Notes under the pieces: generated by a model
What the model saw: only the letters and a program-made list of their open reading frames with translations
Told to the model about the DNA's origin: nothing
The model's database searches: none
Part shown: piece after piece, positions 39,350 to 49,421 of the stretch
Layout of the letters: every line of letters begins with the position of its first letter
How positions within the stretch are numbered: the stretch's first letter is position 1
Position numbers and translations under genes: made by a program
Source: Bradyrhizobium paxllaeri
GTDB lineage: Bacteria > Pseudomonadota > Alphaproteobacteria > Rhizobiales > Xanthobacteraceae
DNA length: 64,000 nt
Direction: 5' to 3'
Assembly (NCBI RefSeq): GCF_001693515.2
Contig: NZ_CP042968.1
Location: forward strand, 2,728,001 to 2,792,000

Positions 39350-41668
39350 TCACGCCTCCAATTGCTTGCCGATCGGCAGCGCGCGGATGCGCTTGCCGGT
39401 CGCGGCGAAGATCGCGTTGATCAGCGCCGGTGCAACGGGCGGCAGCCCTGGCTCGCCAACGCCGCTGGGCGGCGTGTCGGGACCGGCAGGCGCGATATAG
39501 ACGTTGGTCACAGCAGGGGCTTCGTCCATCCGGATCACGGGGAAATCGTCGAAATTGCCCTGTTGCACCTTGCCGTCCTTGAAAGTGATCTCGCCATACT
39601 TGGCGAAGCTCATACCCATGATTACAGCGCCTTCCATCTGCGCCTGGATTCGCTCCGGATTGACGTGGGTTCCGCAATCGATCGCGGTATCCACCCGGGG
39701 TACGGTAAGCTTGCCCTTGTCGTCGAAAGCTACCTCGACAATGGTCGCGATGTAGCTGACGAAGCTCCGGTGCGCGGCAATGCCGAGCCCGTGGCCCTTG
39801 GGCACGGACCGTCCCCAACCGCCCTTGTCCGCGACCAGCTCGACGACCTTGCGAAGGCGCGCGGTATCGATTGGATAGCTGTCATAGGGTTCACCATAGT
39901 TCCAGAGGTCCTTCACGGAATCTAGCTTGAGGATCCGGGGAGAGCCGATCAGCTCCAGCAGCATGGTCTTTTGATCGCGGTTGGTGGCATGAGCGAGTTC
40001 GCCTACCATCGATTGCACCGCAAACGCGCGCGGGATATTCGACACCGAGCGGAACCAGCCGATGCGGGTCCGCGCGGCCGCTTCCGGATTCTCGCACTGG
40101 ATGTTGGCGATCTCGAAGGGCATGTCGACAAGCCCCATGCCAAGCTCAAACGGCGCCTGATGCACCGCATTGGCCGCAAAGGTCGAGGCAATGGTCGGCG
40201 CGACGCTGCGATGCCGCCATGCCGTCACCTTCCCGCTTTTGTCGAGGCCGGCCTCGATGCGCTCCACCGAGACGGTGTGCAGGAAGCAGTTGCGAATGTC
40301 GTCTTCTCGCGTCCATTGCACCTTTACAGGAGCGCCGAGCTCCTTTGAAAGCAGTGCCGCCTCGAGGGCGAAATCGCACTTCGACTTGCGCCCGAACCCG
40401 CCGCCGAGCAGGGTGACGTTGACGGTGACGTTCTCCTGGGGAATGCCCAGCGTTTTGGCTACGTCTTCGCGCGTTCCGCCCGCGCTTTGCACCGGTGCCC
40501 AGATCTCCGCCTTGTCGCCCTTGACGTCCGCGACCGCGACCGGCGGTTCCATACTGGCATGGGCATGATGCGGCACGTAGTACTCACCAACGATCACCTT
40601 GTCGGCGCCCTTCAAGGCGGCATCCACGTCGCCCTCCTTGCGTACCACAAGGCCGGGTTTCCGTGCGGCTTGCTCCAGTTCGGCGCGGTAGGCGACCGAC
40701 TCGTATTTGCCGTTGGCGCCATCGTCCCAGACGACCTTCAACGCGTTGCGGCCCTTGATGGCCGCGCCGGTGTTGCGCGCGATCACAGCGATCCCGCCGA
40801 GCGGCTGGAATTTTGAAGGCCACGGCCAGCCCTTGACTTCCATAACCTTCTCGACGCCGGAAACCTTCATCGCTTCCGCCCCATCGAACGACGCGACCTT
40901 GCCGCCGGTGACCGGCGGCCGGGCAATGACGGCATATTTCATGCCGGGCAGGCGGACGTCGGCGCCGTAGCGCGCGGCGCCCACCGTGATATCGCGACCG
41001 TCGACGATGCCGATCGTGCCCTTGCCGAGATAACGGAAGTCCTTCGGGTCCTTGAGCCTCAAGCCTTCGACACTCGGCACCGACTCCCTGGCGGCATCTG
41101 CTGCCAGCTCGCCGAAGCCGATGCGGCGTCCGCTTGCATTGTGAACGACCTCGTGATTGATCGCCTTCACTTCGGTCGCTGGCACGCCCCAACGTTTCGC
41201 CGCTGCGGCCTCGAGCATCGTGCGGGCCGAAGCGCCGATCTGGCGCATCGGCATCAGATAGTGCCGCGTGCTGCGCGATCCGTCGGTATCCTGGTTGCCA
41301 AACTTGACCTCGTCGCCAGGCGCCTGCTGGACGCGAACGCGCGACCAGTCGGCCTCCATCTCTTCGGCGACGATCAGTGGCAGGCTGGTGCGGACACCCG
41401 TTCCCATCTCGGCGCGGTGCGCGACGATCGTCACTGTTCCGTCGGATGCGATAGAAACGAAAACGCGCGGGTTCACCACGGTACCGTGCGGCATCTTGTC
41501 CGCGCCGGTCTGGTACGCTGCAAAGCCGGGGCGTGACATCACGGGAGCGGCAAGCACAAAACCGCCGGCCAGCCCGAGGCCTTTCAAGATACTGCGGCGT
41601 GAAACGTTGTCGACCTTGATGTGCCGTTCGAAGCCACGGAGCTTGTTGGGATTGGTAAGGATATTCAT
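39350..41668 (-). CDS. Molybdopterin-binding subunit of a xanthine dehydrogenase-family hydroxylase (isoquinoline oxidoreductase/aldehyde dehydrogenase type), Tat-exported
   Basis: Protein of 772 residues with a twin-arginine signal ([14 protein letters not shown]) near residue 24, so it acts in the periplasm. The molybdenum-site landmarks are [25 protein letters not shown] and the catalytic glutamate motif GVGEPGLPP near the C-terminus. This layout matches two-component IorAB-like enzymes, which hydroxylate N-heterocycles or oxidise aldehydes and pass electrons through the iron-sulfur subunit; no FAD subunit is present. The iron-sulfur subunit gene ends 2 bases upstream. It is divergent from a Rieske/PQQ alcohol dehydrogenase pair, suggesting that an aldehyde made there is its substrate. 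Confidence 0.88.
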   Translation of the reverse strand: MNILTNPNKLRGFERHIKVDNVSRRSILKGLGLAGGFVLAAPVMSRPGFAAYQTGADKMPHGTVVNPRVFVSIASDGTVTIVAHRAEMGTGVRTSLPLIVAEEMEADWSRVRVQQAPGDEVKFGNQDTDGSRSTRHYLMPMRQIGASARTMLEAAAAKRWGVPATEVKAINHEVVHNASGRRIGFGELAADAARESVPSVEGLRLKDPKDFRYLGKGTIGIVDGRDITVGAARYGADVRLPGMKYAVIARPPVTGGKVASFDGAEAMKVSGVEKVMEVKGWPWPSKFQPLGGIAVIARNTGAAIKGRNALKVVWDDGANGKYESVAYRAELEQAARKPGLVVRKEGDVDAALKGADKVIVGEYYVPHHAHASMEPPVAVADVKGDKAEIWAPVQSAGGTREDVAKTLGIPQENVTVNVTLLGGGFGRKSKCDFALEAALLSKELGAPVKVQWTREDDIRNCFLHTVSVERIEAGLDKSGKVTAWRHRSVAPTIASTFAANAVHQAPFELGMGLVDMPFEIANIQCENPEAAARTRIGWFRSVSNIPRAFAVQSMVGELAHATNRDQKTMLLELIGSPRILKLDSVKDLWNYGEPYDSYPIDTARLRKVVELVADKGGWGRSVPKGHGLGIAAHRSFVSYIATIVEVAFDDKGKLTVPRVDTAIDCGTHVNPERIQAQMEGAVIMGMSFAKYGEITFKDGKVQQGNFDDFPVIRMDEAPAVTNVYIAPAGPDTPPSGVGEPGLPPVAPALINAIFAATGKRIRALPIGKQLEA

Positions 41669-41670
41669 GG

Positions 41671-42123
41671 TCACACCCCCGTCGATGCGAGATGCACGGC
41701 CTTCGCGATGCGTTGATAAGTGCCGCAGCGGCAGATATTGCCTGCCATCGCTTCGCGTATCTGCTCGGGATTGGGCTTTGGATTTTCCATCAGCAGCGCG
41801 GCCGCCTGCATGATCTGGCCGACCTGGCAGAAGCCGCATTGCGGAACATTGAGCTGGCGCCAGGCCTTCTGAACCGCGTGATCGCCAGTCGGATGAAGGC
41901 CTTCGATCGTCGTGACCTCCCGGTCGACCACGTCGGAGACCGACGTGATGCAGGAGCGTACTGCCTGCTTGTCGACGATCACGGTACAGGCGCCGCAAAG
42001 CGCTTGGCCGCAGCCATATTTCGTACCCGTCAGTCCGATTTCATCGCGGAGGAACCAGAGCAGCGGAAGATCGGGATCGCCATCCCAGTTCTTTTGCTGG
42101 CCGTTAATCTTCAACGTAATCAT
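41671..42123 (-). CDS. (2Fe-2S) subunit of the molybdenum hydroxylase
   Basis: Protein of 150 residues, the standard small subunit with two clusters: plant-type ferredoxin cysteines in YGCGQALCGACT and a C-terminal cluster in QCGFCQVGQ and CRCGTYQ. It relays electrons from the molybdenum centre. It lacks its own signal peptide, so export would depend on hitchhiking with the Tat-bearing large subunit, as known for this family. ATG 42123 begins the typical MITLKINGQ. The gene is directly upstream of the large-subunit gene. Confidence 0.92.
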   Translation of the reverse strand: MITLKINGQQKNWDGDPDLPLLWFLRDEIGLTGTKYGCGQALCGACTVIVDKQAVRSCITSVSDVVDREVTTIEGLHPTGDHAVQKAWRQLNVPQCGFCQVGQIMQAAALLMENPKPNPEQIREAMAGNICRCGTYQRIAKAVHLASTGV

Positions 42124-42745
42124 GATCGATCCTCGCTCTTCGTAAGCTGCTGATGGTTGCTCCGGCGTGAACGACAACACACCTGCTGACCGCTCGACGC
42201 CGCTGCTTCGAAATTCCTTGCTGTCTGGCTGGGATTTCTGTGAGCCATCCTCCTGATCGTTATTATTGGCTGTTGTTCAGTAGGCCGCGCTTTTCGATCA
42301 CTACCACAAGGCGTCTACATTTTGCTTCCGCATGTTTGGCGAAAGCGGGGCGTTGCCAAAAGAATTGAATTTGGTAAGCGACGCTGACGCAGTGAGAGCG
42401 GGCACGCGCAATTCGCGTCAAACTTGAACGTTTCCGTCGGGACAAAATGGAAGATCGTCTCTTCAAGGGTCGTGCAGTAGCATGGACTTGTATCGCGTGC
42501 GCACCGGACACCGGCGTGGCGCCGCTCGCGTGCCCGTAACGCACTGCACATCACCAAAGGCTGGGCTGTTCTGCGAAATATGCATGAGACGTCGAGCTGC
42601 AATGACGACGTTCAAGAAAATGCGAGGACGCTTACTGTTACGGGCACTTGTTGCAATCGTTGACGCTCCACGAACGAAAAGATTGCTCAAGACACAATTT
42701 TTCCGTCGCCATTTTTTTGACCGACTCTCTCCTTCAGGTTGAGTG
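42124..42745. promoter_or_regulatory. Divergent intergenic region, hydroxylase versus Rieske/PQQ dehydrogenase
   Basis: These 622 bases separate the two halves of the redox module and look more AT-rich than the flanking genes. Short frames on both strands (for example 42482-42742 plus, 42315-42602 minus) are Arg-rich, without motifs or ribosome-binding sites, so I treat it as non-coding. The size leaves room for both promoters and a regulator site, but I can name no specific operator. Confidence 0.5.
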
Positions 42746-43393
42746 ATGTGCAAATCCGATCAGGCAACGTCGATCACAAGCACTGACACGGAGCTCGCGA
42801 CGGCGATGTGTCAGGATCCAACGCGGCGAGCGCTCATCCTGACAGCCCTTGCCACGGGTGCCTGCCTGGCGTCGGCAAGGCCTTCCATTGCTGAAGAGGA
42901 TTTGCCTGGAAGCAGCGAGCGGCCTCAGAAGGGCGACGTTCTGGTTTTCGCCGAAGGGGATCGTGCGGGCGAGGTAATCAAGCCGCAGGATCTGCAGGCT
43001 GGCGGACCGCCGGTGCGGGCCTGGCCAAAAGATCCCAAGACATCGGTAGTGCGCAAGGGCTCGCGCCTCAACGAGATACTCGTCGTAAAACTGGAACCGG
43101 CTGAGCTGGATGAAGAAACGCGCTCACGCGCCGCCGGCGGTGTCGTGGCGTATTCGGCTATCTGCGTCCACACCGGTTGTCCGATCACTGCATGGGTGAA
43201 GGCGGCAGGCGGCGACAAGGACGTGTTCAAATGCGTTTGCCATAATTCGGAATATGACCCCAGGCAGAGCGCGCAGGTCGTGTTTGGACCGGCGCCGCGG
43301 CGCCTGCCGGCGCTTCCGTTGGCGACGGACGACGGTTCGCTGACGGTGGCTGCGGCATTCATTGGAAAGGTAGGCGCGCAGCAGGCCAGGTGA
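42746..43393 (+). CDS. Exported Rieske (2Fe-2S) protein paired with a PQQ dehydrogenase
   Basis: Protein of 215 residues. A Tat-like signal (PTRRALILTALATG) lies about 25 residues in, so the protein is probably exported folded. The high-potential Rieske motif is complete: Cys140, His142 and Cys145 in CVHTGC, and Cys163, Cys165 and His166 in CVCHNS, giving the two ligand pairs plus the disulfide typical of electron-transfer Rieske proteins. The gene lies 73 bases before the PQQ alcohol dehydrogenase and no cytochrome c gene is present, so it may be that enzyme's electron acceptor. GTG 42743 immediately precedes ATG 42746 in frame. Confidence 0.85.
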   Translation: MCKSDQATSITSTDTELATAMCQDPTRRALILTALATGACLASARPSIAEEDLPGSSERPQKGDVLVFAEGDRAGEVIKPQDLQAGGPPVRAWPKDPKTSVVRKGSRLNEILVVKLEPAELDEETRSRAAGGVVAYSAICVHTGCPITAWVKAAGGDKDVFKCVCHNSEYDPRQSAQVVFGPAPRRLPALPLATDDGSLTVAAAFIGKVGAQQAR

Positions 43394-43466
43394 CGGTGGG
43401 CGGCCGTCTCGATTCACGACGAGAAAAACAGAATTCGTGAGATGGAAACAAAGGGGAGGTTGCGCT

Positions 43467-45188
43467 ATGGCCTTGAAGCAATGGCTTTTGTCCGGTTTGC
43501 TCGCGTCTACATGCCTCGTTTCGGTCGCTGCCGCCGGCCCGATCGAGAACTACAGCCCGGTAACCACTGAACGACTCAAGAATCCCGAGCCCGGCAACTG
43601 GATGCATTACCGTCGGACCTATGACGGGCAGGGTTACAGTACACTCGACCAGATCAACACCTCGAACGTGAAAAACCTGGTGCCGGTGTGGACGTTCTCG
43701 ACCGGTGTAGTCGAAGGACACCAGGCGCCGCCGATCATCAACAATGGCGTGATGTTCGTCTCAACGCCCGAGGGGCAGGTGATCGCGCTCAACGCCAAGA
43801 CCGGCGATGAGTACTGGCGATACAAGCGCCAGCTACCCGAAGATCTCTTCCAGTTGCATCCCACCAACCGCGGCGTCGGGCTGTGGGAGGACAAGCTTTA
43901 TCTCGCCACGACGGACGACCATCTGGTCGCGCTCGATGCCAAGACCGGCAAAGTGGTCTGGGACACCAAGGTTCAGGACTACAAAAAGGGGCAGTATTTG
44001 ACCCTGATGCCGCTGGTCGTGGACGGCAAGGTGATTGTCGGCGGTTCCGGCGGCGAATTCGGTATCCGCGGTTATATCGTTGCCTACGATGCCAACACGG
44101 GCAAGGAACTGTGGCGAACCTTCACCATTCCCGGCCCGGGCGAGCCCGGCCATGACACGTGGAGCGGCGACGACTGGAAAACCGGAGGTGCGCCTGCCTG
44201 GATGACAGGCACCTACGACGTGGATACCAGAACGGTCTATTGGGGCACCGGCAATGCCGCTCCGTGGCCGGGCGAGACCCATCCCGGCGACAATCTCTAC
44301 TCGACATCGGTGCTCGCGCTCGATCCCGACAGCGGCAAGATGAAATCATATTTCCAGTACCATCAAAACGATTCCTGGGACTGGGACGAGGTGGACGCCC
44401 CCATGCTGATCGACCTGCAAAGGGACGGCCGCACCATCAAAAGCCTGGTTCATCCCGGCCGCAACGCGATCTTCTGGGTGCTCGAGCGCAAGCCGGAGGG
44501 CATCAAATACGTCGCCGGCTGGCCTTTCGTTTATACCAACGTCTGGAAGAGCATCGATCCCAACGGCAAGCCGATTGCCGATCCGGCCCACAAGCCGGGA
44601 ATCGGCAAGCGCGTTGAATTCTGTCCATCATTGTGGGGCGGCAAGGATTGGCCGTCGGCGGCCTATAGTCAGAAAACCGGATTGGTCTACGTTCCCGCCA
44701 ACGAGAATTTCTGCGGCGGCTTTACCGGCGAGAAAGTGCCGCTCGTTGCCGGCAAGCTTTGGCTCGGGACCAAGCCCGAAGATATCGGCTTGACGCCCCG
44801 TCCGGGCGCTACCCACTTTGGCGAACTGCAGGCGTGGGATCCGGCCACGGGCAAGAAGGTCTGGTCGCATAATTTTCCGAAGTCACAACTGTTCGGTTCG
44901 GTGACCGCTACCGCAGGCGACCTCATCTTTGTCGGCGGCACCAATGACCGGATGTTCCGTGCCTTCCATGCCAAGACCGGTGAGTTGCTTTGGGAGCAAA
45001 AGACCAATTCCGGGATCGTGGGCATGCCGATCGCCTATGAGGTGGACGGCACGCAGTATATCGCTGTCCAGTCGGGCTGGGGCGTCGACGCGCAGCGCAT
45101 CCAGGACGCATTGGTGGGCAAGGTTCCCGGCCTGGAGAACAACGTGCCGCAAGGCGGCGTCGTCTGGGTGTTCGCCGTTAAGAAGTGA
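43467..45188 (+). CDS. PQQ-dependent alcohol dehydrogenase (quinoprotein), lanthanide-type metal site
   Basis: Exported protein of 573 residues with a signal peptide (SVAAAGP). The eight-bladed quinoprotein fold is evident, with metal ligands Glu197 (GGEFG) and Asn263 (GTGNAAPW), a stacking Trp245 (GAPAWMTG), and catalytic Asp305 followed by Asp307 in SWDWDEVD. The second Asp is the feature that marks lanthanide-using quinoproteins. The vicinal Cys pair found in XoxF and ExaA is absent: the segment reads QLHPTNRGVG. It is not a methanol dehydrogenase by sequence; an alcohol of unknown size is expected. It follows the Rieske gene, and GGGGAGG precedes ATG 43467. Confidence 0.88.
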   Translation: MALKQWLLSGLLASTCLVSVAAAGPIENYSPVTTERLKNPEPGNWMHYRRTYDGQGYSTLDQINTSNVKNLVPVWTFSTGVVEGHQAPPIINNGVMFVSTPEGQVIALNAKTGDEYWRYKRQLPEDLFQLHPTNRGVGLWEDKLYLATTDDHLVALDAKTGKVVWDTKVQDYKKGQYLTLMPLVVDGKVIVGGSGGEFGIRGYIVAYDANTGKELWRTFTIPGPGEPGHDTWSGDDWKTGGAPAWMTGTYDVDTRTVYWGTGNAAPWPGETHPGDNLYSTSVLALDPDSGKMKSYFQYHQNDSWDWDEVDAPMLIDLQRDGRTIKSLVHPGRNAIFWVLERKPEGIKYVAGWPFVYTNVWKSIDPNGKPIADPAHKPGIGKRVEFCPSLWGGKDWPSAAYSQKTGLVYVPANENFCGGFTGEKVPLVAGKLWLGTKPEDIGLTPRPGATHFGELQAWDPATGKKVWSHNFPKSQLFGSVTATAGDLIFVGGTNDRMFRAFHAKTGELLWEQKTNSGIVGMPIAYEVDGTQYIAVQSGWGVDAQRIQDALVGKVPGLENNVPQGGVVWVFAVKK

Positions 45189-45276
45189 CGGCGAGCGGTC
45201 GCGTCGGACGTCTGGCTGCTGCGGCGGCAGTGGCGAGGCGCTGGCGCGATCCAGCTCTCTCACGCGTGGCGTACGG

Positions 45277-46560
45277 TTATGCCTCGTTCAAGGCCTGAGC
45301 GAGGTCCGCGATCAGGTCGGACGGGTGCTCGATGCCGATCGACAGCCGGATCGTGCAGTCGAGAACGCCGATTTTCTGGCGGATGTCGGCGGGAACACCG
45401 GAGTGGGTCATGCTTGCGGGCAGGCTGGCAAGCGATTCAGTGCCGCCCAGGCTCACCGCGAGCTTGAATATCTGCAACGCGTTGAGGAACTTTGAAGCGG
45501 CGGCCTGGCCGCCGACGATGTCGAACGAGAATGTGGAGCCTGCGCCGCTGCATTGGCGCGCGAACAGGCGGCCGGCCACGGAGTCCGGCTCGTGATGAGC
45601 AAGGTAATGAACCTTCGCCACCTTGTTGTGGTCGCGCAGGTAATCGGCCACGAGCTGCGCGTTTCGGTCTGCTTTCTCCATGCGCAGGCTCAGCGTCTCG
45701 AGCGATCGGCCGATCATCCAGCAGGAGTGCGGATCGAGCTGGGTGCCGATCGCGCTTCGCAGTGCCTTGATATCCTTCATGATGGCTTTTGAGCCGATCG
45801 CCGCGCCCGCGATCAGGTCGGAATGGCCGCCGACATATTTGGTCAGCGAGTACACCGAAAGATCAGCGCCGTGTTCGATCGGCCGCTGAAACACCGGCCC
45901 GAGCAGCGTATTGTCGCACGCGATGATCGGCGTGTGCCGTTGGGTCTGCCCGATCATGTCGGCGACGCGGCGGATCATCGCGATATCGACCAGTCCATTG
46001 GTGGGGTTTGCCGGCGTTTCGATGAAAATCATCGCAACCCGGCCTTTCTGCATGGTGTCCTCCGCCGCCGCTCTGACCGCAGTTTCGTCGAGGCCGTCGG
46101 CAAAGCCCACGGCGCCGATCGAGAGGTTTGCAAGCGTCTTCGCAAACAGGGTCTCTGTTCCGCCATACAGCGGCTGAGAATGCAGAATGACGTCACCGGG
46201 CCGGACGAATGCGAGGATGGTGGTCGAAATCGCGGCCATGCCCGAAGAGAACAGCGCGCAATTTTCCGCGCGTTCGTAGACAGCGAGCCTGTCCTCGACG
46301 ATCTCGCTGTTGGGGTGATTAAAGCGCGAGTAAACCAGACCCGCACCCATTCCCTCCGGAGGCTCGCGCCGGCCCGAGACGAAATCGAAGAAATCCTGTC
46401 CGTCTTCGGCGGTCCTGAAGACGAAGGTCGAGGTCAGGAAGACCGGTGGCTTGACGGCGCCTTCCGAGAGTTGCGGGTCGTAGCCGTAATTCAGCATCAG
46501 CGTTTCCGGATGCAGCATGTGGTTGCCGATGTGGGTTTTCGACGGAAACGGTTTCACCAT
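45277..46560 (-). CDS. Cystathionine gamma-synthase/methionine gamma-lyase-family PLP enzyme
   Basis: Protein of 427 residues of the Cys/Met metabolism PLP family. The pyridoxal lysine is in [12 protein letters not shown], with [10 protein letters not shown] in the cofactor-phosphate region, [10 protein letters not shown] and [12 protein letters not shown] as further signatures. It could perform gamma-replacement or gamma-elimination on homoserine esters or methionine; sequence alone does not separate these. It stands alone between the PQQ dehydrogenase and the ABC transporter genes, with 178 bases (46561-46738) upstream before the ABC ATPase stop, so it likely has its own promoter. Confidence 0.82.
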   Translation of the reverse strand: MVKPFPSKTHIGNHMLHPETLMLNYGYDPQLSEGAVKPPVFLTSTFVFRTAEDGQDFFDFVSGRREPPEGMGAGLVYSRFNHPNSEIVEDRLAVYERAENCALFSSGMAAISTTILAFVRPGDVILHSQPLYGGTETLFAKTLANLSIGAVGFADGLDETAVRAAAEDTMQKGRVAMIFIETPANPTNGLVDIAMIRRVADMIGQTQRHTPIIACDNTLLGPVFQRPIEHGADLSVYSLTKYVGGHSDLIAGAAIGSKAIMKDIKALRSAIGTQLDPHSCWMIGRSLETLSLRMEKADRNAQLVADYLRDHNKVAKVHYLAHHEPDSVAGRLFARQCSGAGSTFSFDIVGGQAAASKFLNALQIFKLAVSLGGTESLASLPASMTHSGVPADIRQKIGVLDCTIRLSIGIEHPSDLIADLAQALNEA

Positions 46561-46738
46561 GGCTGTCTCCCTGTCGGGATGCGGAGCGTCGCACTGCGTT
46601 GGAGGTTCGCAATGGCGAGGCGGTCAGGAGTGTTGGATGCGACGGCATCCAACGAGTCCAGTGCAAGCAGGGATCAGCGTAGCAAAATCCGGGACTGATT
46701 TCACCGCGTCCGGGGGCGTATTTCACAGCGCGCGATGG

Positions 46739-47524
46739 TCAGGCGTGAGCCGCAACCTTCAAGGCCTCGGCGCGGATCTCTTCGACGAGCCGTTCCTTCA
46801 GTCTGACGAACTCAGGCGCGGTTTTGATCTTGTAGGATCGCGGGTGCGGCAGATCGACCGCGATCTCGGCCTTGATGCGGCCGGGGCGGGCGCTCATGAC
46901 GATGACGCGGCTGCCGAGGAAGATCGCTTCCTCGATATCATGCGTGACGAACAGCACGGTCTTCTGGTCGCGTTCCCAGATGCCGAGCAGCATTTCCTGC
47001 ATCAGCACGCGGGTTTGATTATCCAGCGCGCCGAACGGTTCGTCGAGCAACAGGATTTTGGGATCGTTGGCCAGAGCTCGTGCGATCGCCGTGCGTTGCT
47101 GCATGCCGCCGGAGAGTTGCTTCGGCCAATGATTTTCGAAGCCCGACAGGCCGACGCGCTGGATGAAACCGTCGGCGATTTTTTCGCGGTCCGCTTCCGA
47201 AACCCCGCGCTCGCGCAGGCCGAACGCGATGTTCTCTCGCACGGTCAGCCATGGAAACAGCGTGTAGGACTGAAACACCATGCCGCGATCCGCGCCGGGG
47301 CCCGTGACCTCTTGCCCGTCCAGAATGACGCGGCCGCTGGTCGGCCGGTCGAGCCCGGCGATGATGCGCAGCAGCGTTGATTTTCCGCAGCCCGACGGGC
47401 CGAGGATGGTAACGAAGTCATTGTTGCCGACGTTGAGGTCGATCGGTTCCAGGGCGCGCGTCGGTGCATGGCCCTGGCGTGCGGGGAAGGTGCGGGCGAC
47501 TTGATCGATTTTGAGCTCGGTCAT
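46739..47524 (-). CDS. NitT/TauT-type ABC transporter ATP-binding protein
   Basis: Protein of 261 residues with Walker A GPSGCGKST, signature LSGGMQQRT, Walker B ILLLDEPFGALD and switch His in VTHDIEEAI. It resembles SsuB/TauB/NrtD ATPases of importers for sulfonates, nitrate or pyrimidine precursors. The start ATG 47524 overlaps the permease stop by four bases. A much longer frame upstream is an artefact of antisense openness across the permease gene. Confidence 0.9.
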   Translation of the reverse strand: MTELKIDQVARTFPARQGHAPTRALEPIDLNVGNNDFVTILGPSGCGKSTLLRIIAGLDRPTSGRVILDGQEVTGPGADRGMVFQSYTLFPWLTVRENIAFGLRERGVSEADREKIADGFIQRVGLSGFENHWPKQLSGGMQQRTAIARALANDPKILLLDEPFGALDNQTRVLMQEMLLGIWERDQKTVLFVTHDIEEAIFLGSRVIVMSARPGRIKAEIAVDLPHPRSYKIKTAPEFVRLKERLVEEIRAEALKVAAHA

Positions 47525-48297
47525 GCCAGCTTCCACGGGAATAGCCAGGCGTTGAAAGCCTTGAACAGAAAGTCCGATACCAGGCCGATCAGCCCGATGA
47601 CGATGATGCCGAAAATGATCTGGCCGGTGTTGAGCAGGGCCTGGCTGTCGGTGATCATGTGGCCGATGCCCGAGGATGATCCGATCAGCTCGGCGACGAT
47701 GACATAGGTCCACGCCCAGCCGAGAACGAGCCGAAGGATTTCCGCGACTTCGGGGGCGGAGGAAGGCAACAGCACCCGGTTGATGATGCCGCGGTCGCTG
47801 GCGCCGAGCGTGTAGGCGGCTTCGACAAGGTCGCGCCTGGTGTTTCCGACCGTGACGGTGACCATCAGGATGATCTGGAACACCGAGCCGATGAATATGA
47901 CCAGCAGCTTCTGCAGTTCGCCGATGCCCGCCCACAGGATCAGCAGCGGGATGAAGGCCGAGGCGGGCAAATAGCGGGCAAACGAGACGAACGGCTCCAG
48001 AAAGGCTTCGATCGGCTTGTAGGCACCCATCAACACGCCGAGTGGCACGGCGATGATGGCCGCCAGCACGAAGCCGCCGACGACCCGCCAGATGGTCATG
48101 CCGATGTCGAACAGGAAGCCGTGCTTTGTCAGTAGCTCCCAACCCTCCTGCAACATGGTCAGCGGGTTGGCGAGGAAGGTCTTGGAGACGTAGCCGCCGA
48201 AGGTTGCCCACGCCCACACGGCGACGAAAAGCACGAAGAACGCAAGGCCATAGGTCGCGCGCTGCCTCGATGTCACGGGATCCAGGGGACGTATCAC
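47521..48297 (-). CDS. NitT/TauT-type ABC transporter permease
   Basis: Protein of 258 residues with about six membrane helices and the coupling motif AAYTLGASDRGIINRVLLPSS. I choose GTG 48297, which has AGGA 6 bases upstream and gives the usual family length; an in-frame TTG at 48372 would add a non-homologous segment reaching into the upstream gene's end. It forms an importer with the ATPase and the binding protein encoded just upstream. Confidence 0.87.
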   Translation of the reverse strand: MIRPLDPVTSRQRATYGLAFFVLFVAVWAWATFGGYVSKTFLANPLTMLQEGWELLTKHGFLFDIGMTIWRVVGGFVLAAIIAVPLGVLMGAYKPIEAFLEPFVSFARYLPASAFIPLLILWAGIGELQKLLVIFIGSVFQIILMVTVTVGNTRRDLVEAAYTLGASDRGIINRVLLPSSAPEVAEILRLVLGWAWTYVIVAELIGSSSGIGHMITDSQALLNTGQIIFGIIVIGLIGLVSDFLFKAFNAWLFPWKLA

Positions 48298-48374
48298 AGG
48301 ATATCCTAAAAACGGTGTGCTGATATCGCTGGTCCCGCTCCCGTGACCGAAGGCGGGACCGGCGCAAACCAAAA

Positions 48375-49319
48375 CTACTTGATGAAGCTCGTATCAACGA
48401 GATCGTCGATTTTCGGAATCGATTTGATGATGCCGATCTCCAGTAACAGGTCCGCGGCCTCCTTGGTAAAGGCCTGCCACTCGCCTGCGAAGAATTTCTG
48501 GTTCGCAGCCTTGTCCTGCCAGCGCAGATACTTTGCCGAGTTGCCGAACTGTTCGCCGGACTGCTTCACATCGGAGCCCATGATTTCGTAAGACTTGGCC
48601 TGGTCCTTCTCGATCATGGCGACAGCCTCGAAATAGCTGTCGGCCAGCGCCTTCGCGGCTTTCGGATTCTCGGTCAGAAATTTCGGCGTGCAGCCGAATG
48701 TGTCCATGATCATCGGGTAGTCGAGCGTGGTCGCGATGATCTTGCCCTTGTCGGGCGCGGCGCGCACCGTCGACAAATAAGGCTCATAGGTCATGGCTGC
48801 ATCGTTCTGGCCGGACACGAATGCCTGCGCCGCTGCGGCTGGCTCCAGATTTACCACCGTGACGTCCTTGACCGTAAGGCCGTTCTTCTTGAGCATCCAG
48901 GCCAGGGTGAAGTAGGGAGCGGTGCCGGGCGCGGACGCGGCGACCGTCTTGCCTTTCAGATCCTTGATCGCCGCGACATCGTTCCGCGTTACCATGCCGT
49001 CGGCGCCGTAGCTCTTGTCGAGCTGGAAGATCTGCTTGGTCGCAACGCCATTGGCATTCCAGGAAATCCAGGTCTCGACCGTGGTCGCCGCGCACTGGAT
49101 GTCGCCTGAAGCGATGGCGAGATGGCGGTCCTTCTGCGGGATCTTCTTGATCGTCACATCGAGGCCGTTCTTCTTGAAGATGCCGGCCTGGTTTGCGAGC
49201 GTGAGTGGCGCAAACCCGGTCCATCCGGAAATGCCGATGCCGACCTTTACGTCCTGAGCGGCGGCCGGTGCGGTTACTAAGAGAGCGGCGGCTGCCGCCA
49301 AAAATCCAAAACTACGCAT
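48375..49319 (-). CDS. NitT/TauT-type ABC transporter substrate-binding protein
   Basis: Protein of 314 residues with a signal peptide (APAAAQDV) and the GWTGFAPLTLANQAGIFKKNG segment of nitrate/taurine/thiamine-precursor-type binding proteins. It is the first gene of the binding protein-permease-ATPase set. It lies 102 bases downstream of hutC on the same strand, so the transporter may be under the histidine-utilisation regulon and import histidine, urocanate or a related imidazole. That substrate is inference from position only. Confidence 0.85.
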   Translation of the reverse strand: MRSFGFLAAAAALLVTAPAAAQDVKVGIGISGWTGFAPLTLANQAGIFKKNGLDVTIKKIPQKDRHLAIASGDIQCAATTVETWISWNANGVATKQIFQLDKSYGADGMVTRNDVAAIKDLKGKTVAASAPGTAPYFTLAWMLKKNGLTVKDVTVVNLEPAAAAQAFVSGQNDAAMTYEPYLSTVRAAPDKGKIIATTLDYPMIMDTFGCTPKFLTENPKAAKALADSYFEAVAMIEKDQAKSYEIMGSDVKQSGEQFGNSAKYLRWQDKAANQKFFAGEWQAFTKEAADLLLEIGIIKSIPKIDDLVDTSFIK

Positions 49320-49421
49320 GGCTGTATCCCTTTTGCTGGTTCATGGATTGTGTCTTGGTCAGTTCACGTTCATCGAAACTGTTGCATAGCTTGTGCCAGA
49401 TCTTGCGCGCATTGTTATCCC

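Noticed and set aside
42482..42742. Short plus-strand frame of 86 codons before the Rieske gene
   Set aside because: Highly basic, no ribosome-binding site, no domain, and lies in an AT-richer promoter region.
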